A DNA stretch of 64,000 bases from Geoglobus sp. UBA235 (GCA_002494725.1 DACG01000028.1:1-64000); one strand, 5' to 3'. Counted from the stretch's first letter, positions 52,274 to 61,563 are shown. Notes: generated by a model not told the origin, from the letters alone. A program made the numbers and translations.

Positions 52274-53046
52274 TTCAGGTTCCTTATTTTCTCGATAATC
52301 TTCACAATCCTTGATTCAAATTTGTAAAATCTTGCAGGATGATCTGATCTCCTGAAAAACATGGATGAGCCCGGGCTTAGCCTTAAAGATGTTATTCCAT
52401 CTGCCACTGCAACAGCGTCTCTATCTCCCCTGATCTTTATTTCAATAACCCTCTCTGGAGAGAGAACCCAGGATTTTGATCCTGTTCTGAAGGGAGACAC
52501 GGGGGTGAAAGATATGGCATCGAGCTCCGGGTCAACAATTGCTCCTCCAGCAGAGAGAGCGTAGGCTGTTGATCCAGTTGATGTTGAAATTATCGCCCCA
52601 TCAGCTCTCATTGAGTCAAGCAAAACACCATCAACGTTGACTTCAAACTCTATCAGCCTTGCAGGGCTTGCAGAGAGAATGGCGATCTCATTCAGGGCAA
52701 ATAGCTCAGCACTCCTGCTTTTTCCGGATACTCTCATGATTTCCTCAACTTCTGTCTCTCCTTTCAGAGCTCTTATCAGCGACTCCCTGTAATTTTCCGG
52801 AGTTGCGTGAGTCAGAATTCCTATCCTTCCGGTGTTTATGCTGAATACAGGAGGAGGTGTCCTGAGATGGTGGATTGACCTCAATACCGTTCCATCTCCT
52901 CCAACGGTGATGATCATATCATACCTCTCGAGAACGGAGGAAGGATATCTGAACATCTCAGCCTCAACATTGTTTGAGTTCAGAAATTCCCTCACCTCGA
53001 TAGCTATCTTCTCTGAACTGAGCTTGTAAACTATTGCCGCCTTCAT
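52270..53046 (-). CDS. nadK: NAD kinase
   Basis: This 258-aa enzyme phosphorylates NAD to NADP. Signature ITVGGDGTVLRSIHHL (GGDG) lies near residue 48, with INTGRIGILTHA and the conserved glycine-rich STSTGSTAYALSAGGAIVDPE. The operon order with the inositol monophosphatase-like gene and aroE links NADP supply to AroE, which uses it. It overlaps suhB and aroE by ATGA. Confidence 0.95.
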   Translation of the reverse strand: MKAAIVYKLSSEKIAIEVREFLNSNNVEAEMFRYPSSVLERYDMIITVGGDGTVLRSIHHLRTPPPVFSINTGRIGILTHATPENYRESLIRALKGETEVEEIMRVSGKSRSAELFALNEIAILSASPARLIEFEVNVDGVLLDSMRADGAIISTSTGSTAYALSAGGAIVDPELDAISFTPVSPFRTGSKSWVLSPERVIEIKIRGDRDAVAVADGITSLRLSPGSSMFFRRSDHPARFYKFESRIVKIIEKIRNLK

Positions 53047-53810
53047 ATCACATCAAGCAGCTTTCTGTGCAAACTTCTGCTGGAAACAGCAATTCTGAAC
53101 CTCTCATCCATGCTGAATCTCTTTGCCCACACATCATCCCCATCAAGACTGCTTATCTCCGCTCCTGCGTTCTTTGCTATGTAGAGTGATGCGGAAATAT
53201 CAAAAACTCTGAGAAAGCCCTTTCCATTCTCCCCCTTTCTTATGTCAACAAAGCAGTCAAACGTCCCGTCTGCAACCATGCATATCTCAAGTGCCGAGCT
53301 TCCAAACACCCTCATTCTTCTGAAGGGATATCTCCTAACTGGATAGTAGAGGATTGCGTTGCAGTTGATATCCTCTTTCTCCTTAATCCTTATCCTCTCA
53401 CCATCTCTGTAGGATCTTCCATTTGAGTAATACTCAGTCCCGAGAGCAAGATTTCTCACGTAGGCAAAGAATGTTCCATCAAGCGTGTCCTTTGATGAAA
53501 AGCACAGAGCAATGGAATAGAATGGAATTCCTCTGGCAGCGTTGAAGGTACCATCCAAGGGATCGAGAGCAACTGTAACATCGCCATCCCCTACAACACC
53601 CGATTCCTCTGTGATAACCCTTAAATCATATTCCCCAAGAATCTTCAATGCAATATCCTCTGCAACCCTGTCGATCTTCTTTGTTGGCGTTCCATCCTTT
53701 CCTATTCCAACAGTTACTCCAGCTTCTCTGCTCCCGGCTATCCTGCCTACAGCTTTCTCAACCTCCTCAGCAATTCTCCGGGATATTTCGAGAGCCTCGG
53801 ATGGTCTCAT
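53043..53810 (-). CDS. suhB: Inositol monophosphatase / fructose-1,6-bisphosphatase (dual IMPase/FBPase)
   Basis: This 255-aa Mg-dependent, Li-sensitive phosphatase family member has the metal-binding sites ITEESG, DPLDGTFN and a late VFDISASLYIAKNAGA. Hyperthermophilic archaeal homologues are dual-activity IMPase/FBPase enzymes serving di-myo-inositol phosphate synthesis and gluconeogenesis. It is the first gene of the operon with nadK. Confidence 0.93.
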   Translation of the reverse strand: MRPSEALEISRRIAEEVEKAVGRIAGSREAGVTVGIGKDGTPTKKIDRVAEDIALKILGEYDLRVITEESGVVGDGDVTVALDPLDGTFNAARGIPFYSIALCFSSKDTLDGTFFAYVRNLALGTEYYSNGRSYRDGERIRIKEKEDINCNAILYYPVRRYPFRRMRVFGSSALEICMVADGTFDCFVDIRKGENGKGFLRVFDISASLYIAKNAGAEISSLDGDDVWAKRFSMDERFRIAVSSRSLHRKLLDVI

Positions 53811-53822
53811 AAAAATAGAGAA

Positions 53823-54698
53823 TCAGGCATCAAGCCCGTACTTCTCTGCATTCTCGTCAGCAATTCTCTGGAGCTGATCGAGAATATCCTTGCCCATTTC
53901 ATGTTTGAATAGATGCCTGAATCTCCTCTGGATCTTCAGATACTCCTCAACAGGCTTCCTCTGCTTCAGCTTTCTAACCTTCACAAGCTTTCCATGCTCA
54001 TACTCAACAAGGGGATACAGACCTGTTTCAACAGCCAGCCTTGCAACCTCAACTGTCAGCTTTCCATCTATTCCCCACCCTGTTACACATGGGGCGTGAA
54101 CCTGAATGTACTTTGATCCTTCAAATTCCGAAGCTCTCTTCACCTTTCTCTGAAAATCCTTTGGATAGGCTATGCTTGCAGATGCAGCATAAGGGATGTT
54201 ATGGGCAACAGCTATCTCCACCATGTCCTTCTTCTTTCCAATTTTGCCCGGCTGAAGCTTTCCAACCGGAGTTGTGGTTGTTCTTGCGCCGGGTGGAGTT
54301 GCCATGCTCTGCTGGTTGCCTGTGTTCTGGTATGCCTCATTGTCGTAGCAGATGTATATCACATTGTGGTCCCTGTCCATCATCCCCGATAGAGTCCCGA
54401 TTCCTATGTCAAATGTAGCTCCGTCTCCGGCAAAAACAACAACATGAGCCTCCTTATCTCTCTTCAATGCTTTCAGAGCTGTTTCAATTCCTGCAGCAAC
54501 AGCTCCTGCATTTTCAAAGAGGGAGTGAATGTAGGGTACACCCCATGTATTTCTGCCGTACATCGAGCTTACTATCTCAAGACAGCCTGTTGAATTGACA
54601 GCGATAACCTTTCCATCAAGAGCCTCAATTGCGCCCCTTATGGCTATTGGAAATCCACATCCGGGGCATGCTCCATGCCCGGGGCCAAAATAGTTCAT
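53823..54698 (-). CDS. porB: Pyruvate:ferredoxin oxidoreductase beta subunit
   Basis: This 291-aa thiamine diphosphate-binding subunit has GHGACPGCGFPIAIRGA at the N-terminus, the TPP site FAGDGATFDIGIGTLSGMMDR with DNEAYQNTGNQQS, and a C-terminal Cys region. It oxidises the 2-oxoacid and reduces the ferredoxin clusters. It is the last gene of porGDAB, ATGA-coupled to porA. Whether the preferred substrate is pyruvate or another oxoacid is not certain from sequence. Confidence 0.93.
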   Translation of the reverse strand: MNYFGPGHGACPGCGFPIAIRGAIEALDGKVIAVNSTGCLEIVSSMYGRNTWGVPYIHSLFENAGAVAAGIETALKALKRDKEAHVVVFAGDGATFDIGIGTLSGMMDRDHNVIYICYDNEAYQNTGNQQSMATPPGARTTTTPVGKLQPGKIGKKKDMVEIAVAHNIPYAASASIAYPKDFQRKVKRASEFEGSKYIQVHAPCVTGWGIDGKLTVEVARLAVETGLYPLVEYEHGKLVKVRKLKQRKPVEEYLKIQRRFRHLFKHEMGKDILDQLQRIADENAEKYGLDA

Positions 54699-55870
54699 GG
54701 TATCACCTCTTCAAACTCATTCAGTCCCTCAAATCTCTTCTCAGGCTTCACCTTTCCTTCCATAACATCATCAATGACCTTCTCAACAAGCTCTCTTGGA
54801 ATGTCCCTTCCTCCAAGTCCCATCACCACAGGATATACCTCAGCATCAAGCCCAAAGATGGCTGACTTGACATCTGCGGTAACAGGAGGCTCCGCACCTA
54901 TGGAAAGTGCTCTTTCTATTACTATGACCTTTCCGGCATTTTCAAGGGCTTTTCTCACATCCTCAGATGGAAATGGTCTGTAGGTTCTTATCTTCAGCAA
55001 TCCCACCTTCTTTCCACCCTCTCTCATTCTGTTCACAACCTCTCTCACAAGGGCAACAACAGACCCCATTGCAACAACCACAACCTCAGCATCCTCGCAG
55101 TTCTCTGCGACAACATGTCCCCCCCAGTTTCTGCCAGTAAGCTCATACCACCTCTCAAATTCCTCCAGCATCACCCTTGATGCTCTCTCCATCGCACACT
55201 CCATCGCAACCCTGAACTCCATGTAGTAGGGTGGAGGAGCGTAACAGCCCATTGCAACAGGACTGTTCACATCAAGCTTGACAGCAGGTTCGTAGGGTGG
55301 AAGGAATTTGTCAACAGTCTCCTGATCAAGGAGATCCACAGGCTCGTAGGCATGGGTTAGCTTGAATCCGTCAACGCATATCATGAATGGGAGTAGAACA
55401 TCCCTGTTTTCAGCGACCTTGAAAGCGAGCGGAAGCATATCATGAGCTTCCTGATTGCTCTCAACATAAAGCTGGATTATGCCAGCATCCCTCACTGAAA
55501 TGCTGTCCTGAATGTCATTCCATATACTCAGTGGAGCTGAAACAGATCGATTTGCAACAACAAGGACTATGGGCAGTCTCATCCCAGCTGCATTGTAAAG
55601 AACTTCGGTCATTAGGAGAAGACCCTGAGAACTTGTTGCAGTAAAGGCTCTTGCTCCAGCTGCAGAGGCTCCAAGAACCATTGATGCAGCTCCAAATTCA
55701 GACTCAGCCGTCACGTACTCAGCATCTCCAAGCTCACCATTTGCATACATCTCGGCCAGATTCTCAACAATTTCTGTTTGAGGGGTGATTGGGTATGCGG
55801 CTATAACATTTGGTCTTGAAAGTCTCACTGCTTCAGCAATTGCATAAAAACCTCTAACCACCTTCCTCAT
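54695..55870 (-). CDS. porA: Pyruvate:ferredoxin oxidoreductase alpha subunit
   Basis: This 391-aa subunit forms the pyrimidine side of the TPP site and the substrate pocket. It has AYPITPQTEIVENLAEM, TAESEFGAASMVLGASAAGA, the SIWNDIQDSISVRDAG stretch and NQEAHDMLPLAFKVAE, all typical of POR alpha. The C-terminal domain carries a transketolase-like AMGS. It ends in overlap with porB and follows porD by 1 bp. Confidence 0.95.
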   Translation of the reverse strand: MRKVVRGFYAIAEAVRLSRPNVIAAYPITPQTEIVENLAEMYANGELGDAEYVTAESEFGAASMVLGASAAGARAFTATSSQGLLLMTEVLYNAAGMRLPIVLVVANRSVSAPLSIWNDIQDSISVRDAGIIQLYVESNQEAHDMLPLAFKVAENRDVLLPFMICVDGFKLTHAYEPVDLLDQETVDKFLPPYEPAVKLDVNSPVAMGCYAPPPYYMEFRVAMECAMERASRVMLEEFERWYELTGRNWGGHVVAENCEDAEVVVVAMGSVVALVREVVNRMREGGKKVGLLKIRTYRPFPSEDVRKALENAGKVIVIERALSIGAEPPVTADVKSAIFGLDAEVYPVVMGLGGRDIPRELVEKVIDDVMEGKVKPEKRFEGLNEFEEVIP

Positions 55871-55871
55871 A

Positions 55872-56165
55872 TCAGCACACCTCTACCTTGTAAATATCCT
55901 TTGTTCTCATCTCAATGGCATCCACAGGGCAGACAGTAAAGCAGATCCAGCATCCCTTGCAGTAATCATGATTGACAACAGCGTACTTCTTATCATCCTC
56001 CTCAACCATGCTTGTGGCTGGCTCAGGGCAGAAGGTTATGCACTGCCCGCATGCAATGCACTTCTCCTTGTCAATGTATGCAAGCTCCGTCCCCCAGTCT
56101 CCAGTTTTCATTTCAGATGACATTGGAGGATTGCTTGCCCCTATGTAGAGCTTCATTTTTGCCAT
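55872..56165 (-). CDS. porD: Pyruvate:ferredoxin oxidoreductase delta subunit (ferredoxin)
   Basis: This 97-aa two-[4Fe-4S] ferredoxin subunit has CIACGQCITFCPEP and CKGCWICFTVCPVDA. It relays electrons from the porB cluster to soluble ferredoxin. ATG 56165 was chosen with GAGGTG 5 nt upstream; GTG/ATG alternatives at 56171 and 56156 exist. It overlaps the end of porG by 13 bp. Confidence 0.93.
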   Translation of the reverse strand: MAKMKLYIGASNPPMSSEMKTGDWGTELAYIDKEKCIACGQCITFCPEPATSMVEEDDKKYAVVNHDYCKGCWICFTVCPVDAIEMRTKDIYKVEVC

Positions 56166-56728
56166 CCACACACCTCCCTCATATAATCATAGGCCTGTCT
56201 CACAAGCTTTACGTTTTTCTCGGCTATCTCCTTATTCTCGAAAAACTCCATAATCGCCTCCTCAACACTCTCGATCTTTATAATTCCTGTTGCCCCTACG
56301 AGAGCCCCAACCATTGCCGTGTTTGTTATCGGTCTGCCAAGAATTTCAGTCGCCATTTTTGTTGCATTTATGGCATGAACCTCCTTATCTGTGTTCAGCG
56401 TTCTTCTGAGATCTTCACTTCCCATCGGGTAGTTTGCTATGAGCATTCCTTTTTCTTTCAGTCCAGCAAGCACGTCAACAACCTCTATGAGTGAGGGATC
56501 CATAACAACAACGTAATCGGGGGTCTTCACCTCATCCCTTATGACTATGGGATCGTCAGAAACCCTGAGAAATGAAACAACAGGCGTCCCTCTTTTTTCA
56601 GCACCAAACATCGGGAATGAGAGTGTGTGATAACCATCCTTGAAACCTGCAACTGCCAGAAGATCTGCAGCCGTCACGGCACCCTGTCCACCTCTTCCGT
56701 GAAATCTCACCTCAACCAGAATATCCAT
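56153..56728 (-). CDS. porG: Pyruvate:ferredoxin oxidoreductase gamma subunit
   Basis: This 191-aa subunit has EVRFHGRGGQGAVTAADLLA at the N-terminus, FPMFGAEKRGTPVVSFLRVSD, and a C-terminal GALVGATGIIKIESVEEAI. ATG 56728 follows GGAGGTGG closely (3-nt spacing). The frame stays open upstream to 56845, but those residues are not part of the family. It is the first gene of porGDAB; a TATA-like CAATATATACTG lies near 56757-56768 on the minus strand. Confidence 0.93.
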   Translation of the reverse strand: MDILVEVRFHGRGGQGAVTAADLLAVAGFKDGYHTLSFPMFGAEKRGTPVVSFLRVSDDPIVIRDEVKTPDYVVVMDPSLIEVVDVLAGLKEKGMLIANYPMGSEDLRRTLNTDKEVHAINATKMATEILGRPITNTAMVGALVGATGIIKIESVEEAIMEFFENKEIAEKNVKLVRQAYDYMREVCGWQK

Positions 56729-56887
56729 CCACCTCCAATCTGTGTTAGCCTCTGGCAGTATATATTGGTTTAATAATGTTATGGTGCCTCGTGTCATCCT
56801 TAACCTTATCGTTAACCTTATATCCTGTCCTGTAAAGTATTGCACACAGGGAATGGATGGGTGTCAGGATTGAGTCATGCCATTGTT

Positions 56888-56903
56888 TCTGCTGTACAGC
56901 AGA
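56888..56903. promoter_or_regulatory. 16-bp perfect palindrome between por and etf operons
   Basis: TCTGCTGTACAGCAGA is a perfect palindrome with no spacer, in the 290-bp divergent promoter region of porG and the fixC-like gene. A dimeric regulator site is likely. The regulator is unknown. Confidence 0.55.
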
Positions 56904-56924
56904 TTTTTTCGTTCCCCATACCAT

Positions 56925-56949
56925 TGTAAAATATTTTTGCCATTTTACA
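56925..56949. promoter_or_regulatory. Inverted repeat, operator candidate upstream of the etf operon
   Basis: TGTAAAAT and ATTTTACA form a perfect 8-bp inverted repeat with a 9-bp spacer, about 70-90 bp before the fixC-like start codon. It resembles operators of dimeric HTH regulators. It is followed by AT-rich TATA-like sequence (AAAAATATATTAAAAT) at about 56971-56986. Confidence 0.5.
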
Positions 56950-57015
56950 TTACATTGGTAAGAGAATATCGAAAAATATATTAAAATGTAGGATTCAGTT
57001 AGACTTAGTGGTACC

Positions 57016-58263
57016 ATGGAGCGCTTTGATGCTGTGGTTATCGGAGGGGGAGCAGCAGGACTTGGATCAGCATACAGAATGGCAGAGAATGGAATGAACG
57101 TTCTCCTCATCGAAAGGGGAGAGAATGTTGGCGAAAAAAGTGTTTATGGTGGAAGAATATACAGCTGGGTTTTTGAGAAGTACGTGAAGGGCTTTCAGGA
57201 TGCTCCAGTAGAGAGGTGGGTCAAAAAAGAGAGGCTCACATTTCTTGATGAAAGAGAGAGTGTCAGCATAGAGTACTCATCAGATGAAACATGCAGCTTT
57301 GTTGCAATCCTTACCAAATTCAACAGGTGGCTTGCAGAGAAGGTTGAGGATGCTGGAGGATTGGTCGTTTCAGGGATAAAGGTCGAGGATGTCAGGCTGA
57401 ATCCATTAAGGGTTGTTGCAGATGGTGAGGAAATAGGGTGCGATGCGGTTGTTATTGCCGAAGGAGTCAATCCAATGCTGGCAATGAAGCTTGGCATAAG
57501 GAGTGACTGGAAGCCAGAAGAGGTTGCTGTTGGTGTTAAGGAAGTTTTCAAGCTTTCAGAGAGTGAGGTAAACAGCAGATTTGATGTTGAAAGCGATGAG
57601 GGAGTGGCGAATCTTTTTGTGGGCTATCCAGTCTTCACCCATGGGGGGGGATTCATTTACACAAACAGAGACACGATCTCTGTGGGGATGGTTGTAAGGG
57701 TCGATTCTGCCATGAAAAACAAGATAGAGGTTTATGATCTTGCAGAGAAATTCAGAGCACACAGAGATGTGGCAGGATTTCTTAAGGGGGGAAGCATGAT
57801 TGAGTACTCAGCCCATCTTGTCCCTGAGGCAGGGATAAAGGGAGTGCCTGATGCCCTCCACAAAGACAATGTGATGATTGTGGGAGACACGGCAGGTTTT
57901 GTTCTCAACAGAGGGTTTACAATCAGAGGAGTGGATTTCGCATTCTATTCAGGAGTTCTTGCAGCAGACAGCATAAAGGAGGCTATGGATGGAGGAGATG
58001 CAGGTCTTGCGGGCCAGATCTATGAAAGGAAGGTCAGGGACTCAGCCATAATTGGAGAGCTTGAAAAGTTCAGAAAGGCCTTAGATGTTCTTGAAAACAC
58101 CAGATTTTTCAATGACTACACAAGGATGATGGTAGAGATCATGAGAGGCATTTTTGATGTGAAAGAGGAATCGAACAGACTTTACGATGTTGTAATGGAG
58201 AAGTCAAGAGGCAGAAAGATCAGAATGGCATTGGACTTTTTATCAGCCTTCAGGGGGTTATAG
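57016..58263 (+). CDS. etfC: FixC/EtfC-type flavoprotein (ETF-quinone oxidoreductase-like)
   Basis: This is a 415-aa FAD protein of the ETF:quinone oxidoreductase/FixC family. The N-terminal dinucleotide motif is VVIGGGAAGLGSAYRMAENG, the GEKSVYGGRIYSW block follows, and VMIVGDTAGFVLNRGFTIRG is the second FAD contact. It probably passes electrons from EtfAB to the quinone pool, with the FixX-like ferredoxin as partner 1 bp downstream. It leads an operon etfC-fixX-acd-etfB-etfA. The layout matches EtfABCX complexes, for which electron bifurcation has been shown in Pyrobaculum and Thermotoga. Confidence 0.9.
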   Translation: MERFDAVVIGGGAAGLGSAYRMAENGMNVLLIERGENVGEKSVYGGRIYSWVFEKYVKGFQDAPVERWVKKERLTFLDERESVSIEYSSDETCSFVAILTKFNRWLAEKVEDAGGLVVSGIKVEDVRLNPLRVVADGEEIGCDAVVIAEGVNPMLAMKLGIRSDWKPEEVAVGVKEVFKLSESEVNSRFDVESDEGVANLFVGYPVFTHGGGFIYTNRDTISVGMVVRVDSAMKNKIEVYDLAEKFRAHRDVAGFLKGGSMIEYSAHLVPEAGIKGVPDALHKDNVMIVGDTAGFVLNRGFTIRGVDFAFYSGVLAADSIKEAMDGGDAGLAGQIYERKVRDSAIIGELEKFRKALDVLENTRFFNDYTRMMVEIMRGIFDVKEESNRLYDVVMEKSRGRKIRMALDFLSAFRGL

Positions 58264-58264
58264 T

Positions 58265-58534
58265 ATGGAGAGCATAGAGAACAGATTGGGGCTTGTGAGC
58301 TTCACAGTTGATTCCGAGCCCCATATAAGGCCAAAGGAGGAGAAGTGTGATAGTTGCAATCTTAAAGTCTGCCTTTACGTTTGCCCTGCAAAGCTTTACA
58401 GGCTTGAGGAGGGGAAAATATATTTCAACCATGAGGGTTGCCTTGAATGCGGGACCTGCAGGGTTGCATGTCCCGAAGATCTTGAATGGGAGTACCCCAA
58501 GGGTGGTTTTGGGGTGCATTATCAGTTTGGGTGA
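58265..58534 (+). CDS. fixX: FixX-type ferredoxin-like protein
   Basis: This 89-aa ferredoxin-like partner of FixC/EtfC has cysteines in CDSCNLKVCLYVCP and CLECGTCRVACPEDLEWEYPKGGFG. The second set can hold a 4Fe-4S cluster; the WEYPKGGFG ending is a strong FixX signature. It starts 1 bp after etfC and is followed by a GTG-started acyl-CoA dehydrogenase. Confidence 0.92.
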   Translation: MESIENRLGLVSFTVDSEPHIRPKEEKCDSCNLKVCLYVCPAKLYRLEEGKIYFNHEGCLECGTCRVACPEDLEWEYPKGGFGVHYQFG

Positions 58535-58543
58535 GGTGGTAGA

Positions 58544-59803
58544 GTGAGCGTGATAGATTTTCCGAAAAATACGGTTTTGACGTTTTCTGAGGAGGAGGAA
58601 CTCTTCAGAGAGAGTGTTAGGGAGTTCTGTGAGAGATACATAGCTCCAAACTGGATTGAGGTTGACAAGAGATCCGAGCAGAATCCGATGGACATACCCG
58701 TTGACATAATAAAGAAGATGGGTGAGCAGGGTCTTTTCTGCATCCCATGCAGCGAGGAGTACGGAGGTCAGGGTGGAACATACACAATGGCAACCATAGC
58801 GATGGAGGAGATTGCCTATGCCGATCCATCTGTCGCTCTGGCAGTATATGCACTGCTCAACACAGGATGGCCATTTGCCCTTGAATTGTTTGGAAGTGAG
58901 GAGGCATGCCAGGAGATAATACCCGAGGTTGCAAAGGGAAGGGCATTCTTTGGAATCGCATCAACAGAACCTCAGGGCGGTTCGGATGTTGCAGGGTTGA
59001 AAACAAGGGCTGAAAAGAAGGACGATGTTTACGTTATTAGTGGAGAGAAGACGTTCATAAGCGGTGTTGGTGAGGTGCAAAAACTTGAGTGGGGTGGCGG
59101 ATGGTTCACACTGGCAAGGACAGGTGGTGAGGGGCATAAAGGCATATCAGCCTTTGCTCTTCTCGCAAGAAAGAACGGAGAGCTTGCCGATGGATGGGAA
59201 CCGACAATTTACGAGGATATTGGAAGGCATGGACTGACAACAGGTGGATTCAAGCTCACGAACTTTGAGGTTGAGAGCAAGTATCTGATTGGAGAGGAGA
59301 ACAGGGGCTTTTACCATGTGATGGAAGGTTTCAATCTTGCAAGGATTGTCGTTGCTGCAGCCACCATAGGAGCCTCAAGATGGCTTTTGGAGCAGGCAGT
59401 TGAGTGGTTCAGAACGAGAAAGCTCTTTGGAAGGAACATATCTGCATTCCAGGGTGTCAGCTTCAAGTTTGCAGATCTGTATGCGAGATGGGAGGCATCA
59501 AGGTACTTTGTTTACAGGGCTTCAAGACTTGCAGACAAGATCTACATTGAGAAGGATCCCTCATACAAGCCCCTTGATCTGAATGTGCCTGTTGCTCTTG
59601 CAAAGAATTACGGCCCTGAAACATGCGTTGATCTGGCTGAAGAGGTCATGAAGTGGTATGGGGCTTACGCATACACCAAGGAGGCTCCGATTTTCAGGGC
59701 ATGGCTCGGGCCATTCAGCTATGTTATTGGAGCTGAGGGAGCCCAGAACATAATGAGGCTGATAATCGCAAGAGATATCATCGGAAGGGAATACCTGAAG
59801 TAA
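58544..59803 (+). CDS. acd: Acyl-CoA dehydrogenase
   Basis: This 419-aa FAD enzyme oxidises an acyl-CoA to the enoyl-CoA and hands electrons to ETF. It shows the N-terminal helical domain with FCIPCSEEYGGQGG, the substrate/FAD segment ASTEPQGGSDVAGLKT, a beta domain, and the C-terminal helix domain with GAEGAQNIMRLIIARD. The Glu in GAEG aligns with the catalytic base of the short/medium-chain group (YEGTSEIQR), so it looks active. It starts with GTG after GAGGTGG. Lying between FixX and EtfBA, it is probably the electron donor to this EtfABCX complex. Confidence 0.93.
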   Translation: MSVIDFPKNTVLTFSEEEELFRESVREFCERYIAPNWIEVDKRSEQNPMDIPVDIIKKMGEQGLFCIPCSEEYGGQGGTYTMATIAMEEIAYADPSVALAVYALLNTGWPFALELFGSEEACQEIIPEVAKGRAFFGIASTEPQGGSDVAGLKTRAEKKDDVYVISGEKTFISGVGEVQKLEWGGGWFTLARTGGEGHKGISAFALLARKNGELADGWEPTIYEDIGRHGLTTGGFKLTNFEVESKYLIGEENRGFYHVMEGFNLARIVVAAATIGASRWLLEQAVEWFRTRKLFGRNISAFQGVSFKFADLYARWEASRYFVYRASRLADKIYIEKDPSYKPLDLNVPVALAKNYGPETCVDLAEEVMKWYGAYAYTKEAPIFRAWLGPFSYVIGAEGAQNIMRLIIARDIIGREYLK

Positions 59804-59828
59804 TTTTTCTATTTTTTTGGTGATTTTT

Positions 59829-60578
59829 ATGAAAATTGCTGTCTGTGTTAAGGAAGTTTACAATCTTGAGCAGGTGAAGATTATCAAGGAGACGAGAGAG
59901 CCAATTCTCGATGTTCCAAAAAAACTGGACGATCTCAGCAGAAATGCACTTGAGGAGGCAATAAAAATAAGGGAAAAGCTCGGAGGAGAAGTTGTTGCGA
60001 TCTCAGCGGGATCTCCCGATCTCAAAAAGACCATAAAAGAGGCACTTGCCATGGGTGCTGATAGAGCAGTGATTGTGACAGATTGCTCAAATTCAACCCC
60101 TGAAAGCACAGCACTCATTCTCTCAAAGATTCTTGAAAAGGACAGTTACGATCTGATAATAATGGGTGATGCATCATCTGATGATTACTCAGGCCAGATG
60201 GCATCGAGAATTGCTGAAATCCTTGGACTGCCGCAGATAACATTTGTCAGCGAAATAAAGGAAGTTTCAGAAGAGAAGATAACCTGTGTCAGGGACATGG
60301 ATGACTATCTCGAGGTTGTCGAGGCAGATTTGCCCTGTGTTTTGAGTGTTACAAATGAGATAAATGAGCCGAGAATTCCCGCCCTCAAGGACATACTCAA
60401 GGCTTCAAAAAAGCCTGTTGAGACCTTATCAGCCAATGATCTCGGAGTTGAGATCCCTCAGCCCTACGAGATAATCGAGAATCTCGCTCCCGAGATTGAC
60501 AGAAGGCAGGAGGTTATTGAGGGAGATGCCGGAGATGTGGCAAGAAAACTTGCCGAGATAATCAGGAGGGAGGCATGA
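59829..60578 (+). CDS. etfB: Electron transfer flavoprotein beta subunit (EtfB/FixA)
   Basis: This 249-aa ETF beta subunit starts IAVCVKEVYNLEQVK. Its AMP/FAD-binding loop is MGDASSDDYSGQMASRIAE near residue 113, with a Leu-Pro-X-X-Thr type segment GLPQITFVSEI. In bifurcating ETFs this subunit binds the second, bifurcating FAD; the DDYSGQ loop is compatible with that but is not proof. ATG 59829 was chosen over TTG 59817, because GGTGA lies just before it. Confidence 0.9.
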   Translation: MKIAVCVKEVYNLEQVKIIKETREPILDVPKKLDDLSRNALEEAIKIREKLGGEVVAISAGSPDLKKTIKEALAMGADRAVIVTDCSNSTPESTALILSKILEKDSYDLIIMGDASSDDYSGQMASRIAEILGLPQITFVSEIKEVSEEKITCVRDMDDYLEVVEADLPCVLSVTNEINEPRIPALKDILKASKKPVETLSANDLGVEIPQPYEIIENLAPEIDRRQEVIEGDAGDVARKLAEIIRREA

Positions 60579-61453
60579 TGAAAGCCCTGGTTTTTGCCGA
60601 AAAGGCAGATCACTTCAACAGAATTTCATCAAAACTGAAGGAGATGGGGTTTGAGGTTCACGGCCTTTCCTTTGCTGAGGCAAATGCAGATCACCTCTAC
60701 ATCTCAGAACCAAATTACGATTACGCTTCAATCACGGCAGCCATGGAAAAGATAAGCGATGACGTCGGTCCTGATCTCGTTGTCTTCTCATCCACAAAGC
60801 TCGGGAAGGAGGTTTCTGCACGCTTTGCCCAGAGAAAGAATCTTCCCTGCATAACCGAATGCCTGAATCTGGAAGTTGAGGGCTCCTCAATTACTGTTAG
60901 CAGATACTCCTTGGGAGGAAAAACCATAGCAAAGCTGAGAACCTCTCTTCCTGGAGTCATAGCGGTGGTGGCTGATGCAATTGAGCCATCAGAGCAGAGC
61001 TTTCAGATGAATATTCAGGATTTTGAAATCCCCGTGTCAAACCAGATCAGAACTGTTTCAAGAGAGGAGAAGAAGAGAGAAGCTGTGGGGCTCAGGGAGG
61101 CCGACGTTATAATCTGCATTGGAAGAGGTTTGAGAAAGAAGGAGGACATTGAGCTCGTTAAAGAGCTTGCAGAGAAGCTGAACGCCGAGATAGGGTGTAC
61201 AAGACCATTGAGCCACGATTACAAGTGGCTTCCTGAGGAGAGAATGATAGGGCTTTCTGGAGAGAAGGTTTCTCCAAAGCTTCTCATCTCCATAGGTGTT
61301 TCAGGGCAGATACAGCATGCGGTGGGGATAATGAACTCAAAAACCGTCATAGCCATAAACACTGATGAAAATGCACCGATGAGAGAGCACTCTGACTACT
61401 ATGTTGTTGGTGATCTTTACGAAATAATACCCGAGCTGATCAGAAACCTCTGA
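60575..61453 (+). CDS. etfA: Electron transfer flavoprotein alpha subunit (EtfA/FixB)
   Basis: This 292-aa ETF alpha subunit has the FAD domain near the C-terminus: IGCTRPLSHDYKWLPEE, GVSGQIQHAVGI and IAINTDENAPMREHSDY. It has no extra N-terminal ferredoxin domain. Its start overlaps etfB by ATGA. After it comes a T-rich terminator and then the liv operon. Confidence 0.92.
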   Translation: MMKALVFAEKADHFNRISSKLKEMGFEVHGLSFAEANADHLYISEPNYDYASITAAMEKISDDVGPDLVVFSSTKLGKEVSARFAQRKNLPCITECLNLEVEGSSITVSRYSLGGKTIAKLRTSLPGVIAVVADAIEPSEQSFQMNIQDFEIPVSNQIRTVSREEKKREAVGLREADVIICIGRGLRKKEDIELVKELAEKLNAEIGCTRPLSHDYKWLPEERMIGLSGEKVSPKLLISIGVSGQIQHAVGIMNSKTVIAINTDENAPMREHSDYYVVGDLYEIIPELIRNL

Positions 61454-61485
61454 GAGTTCTGAAGGTCAGATGGAAGAATGAATCT

Positions 61486-61503
61486 GTTTTTTATTTTATT
61501 TTT
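61486..61503 (+). terminator. T-rich terminator after etfA
   Basis: GTTTTTTATTTTATTTTT is a run of T residues with few interruptions, typical of archaeal intrinsic terminators, between etfA and the liv operon. Confidence 0.5.
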
Positions 61504-61563
61504 CAAAATCAAACCGATAAACTTTTAACGTTTCAGATAATTAATCACCACAAACGTGAGGTG

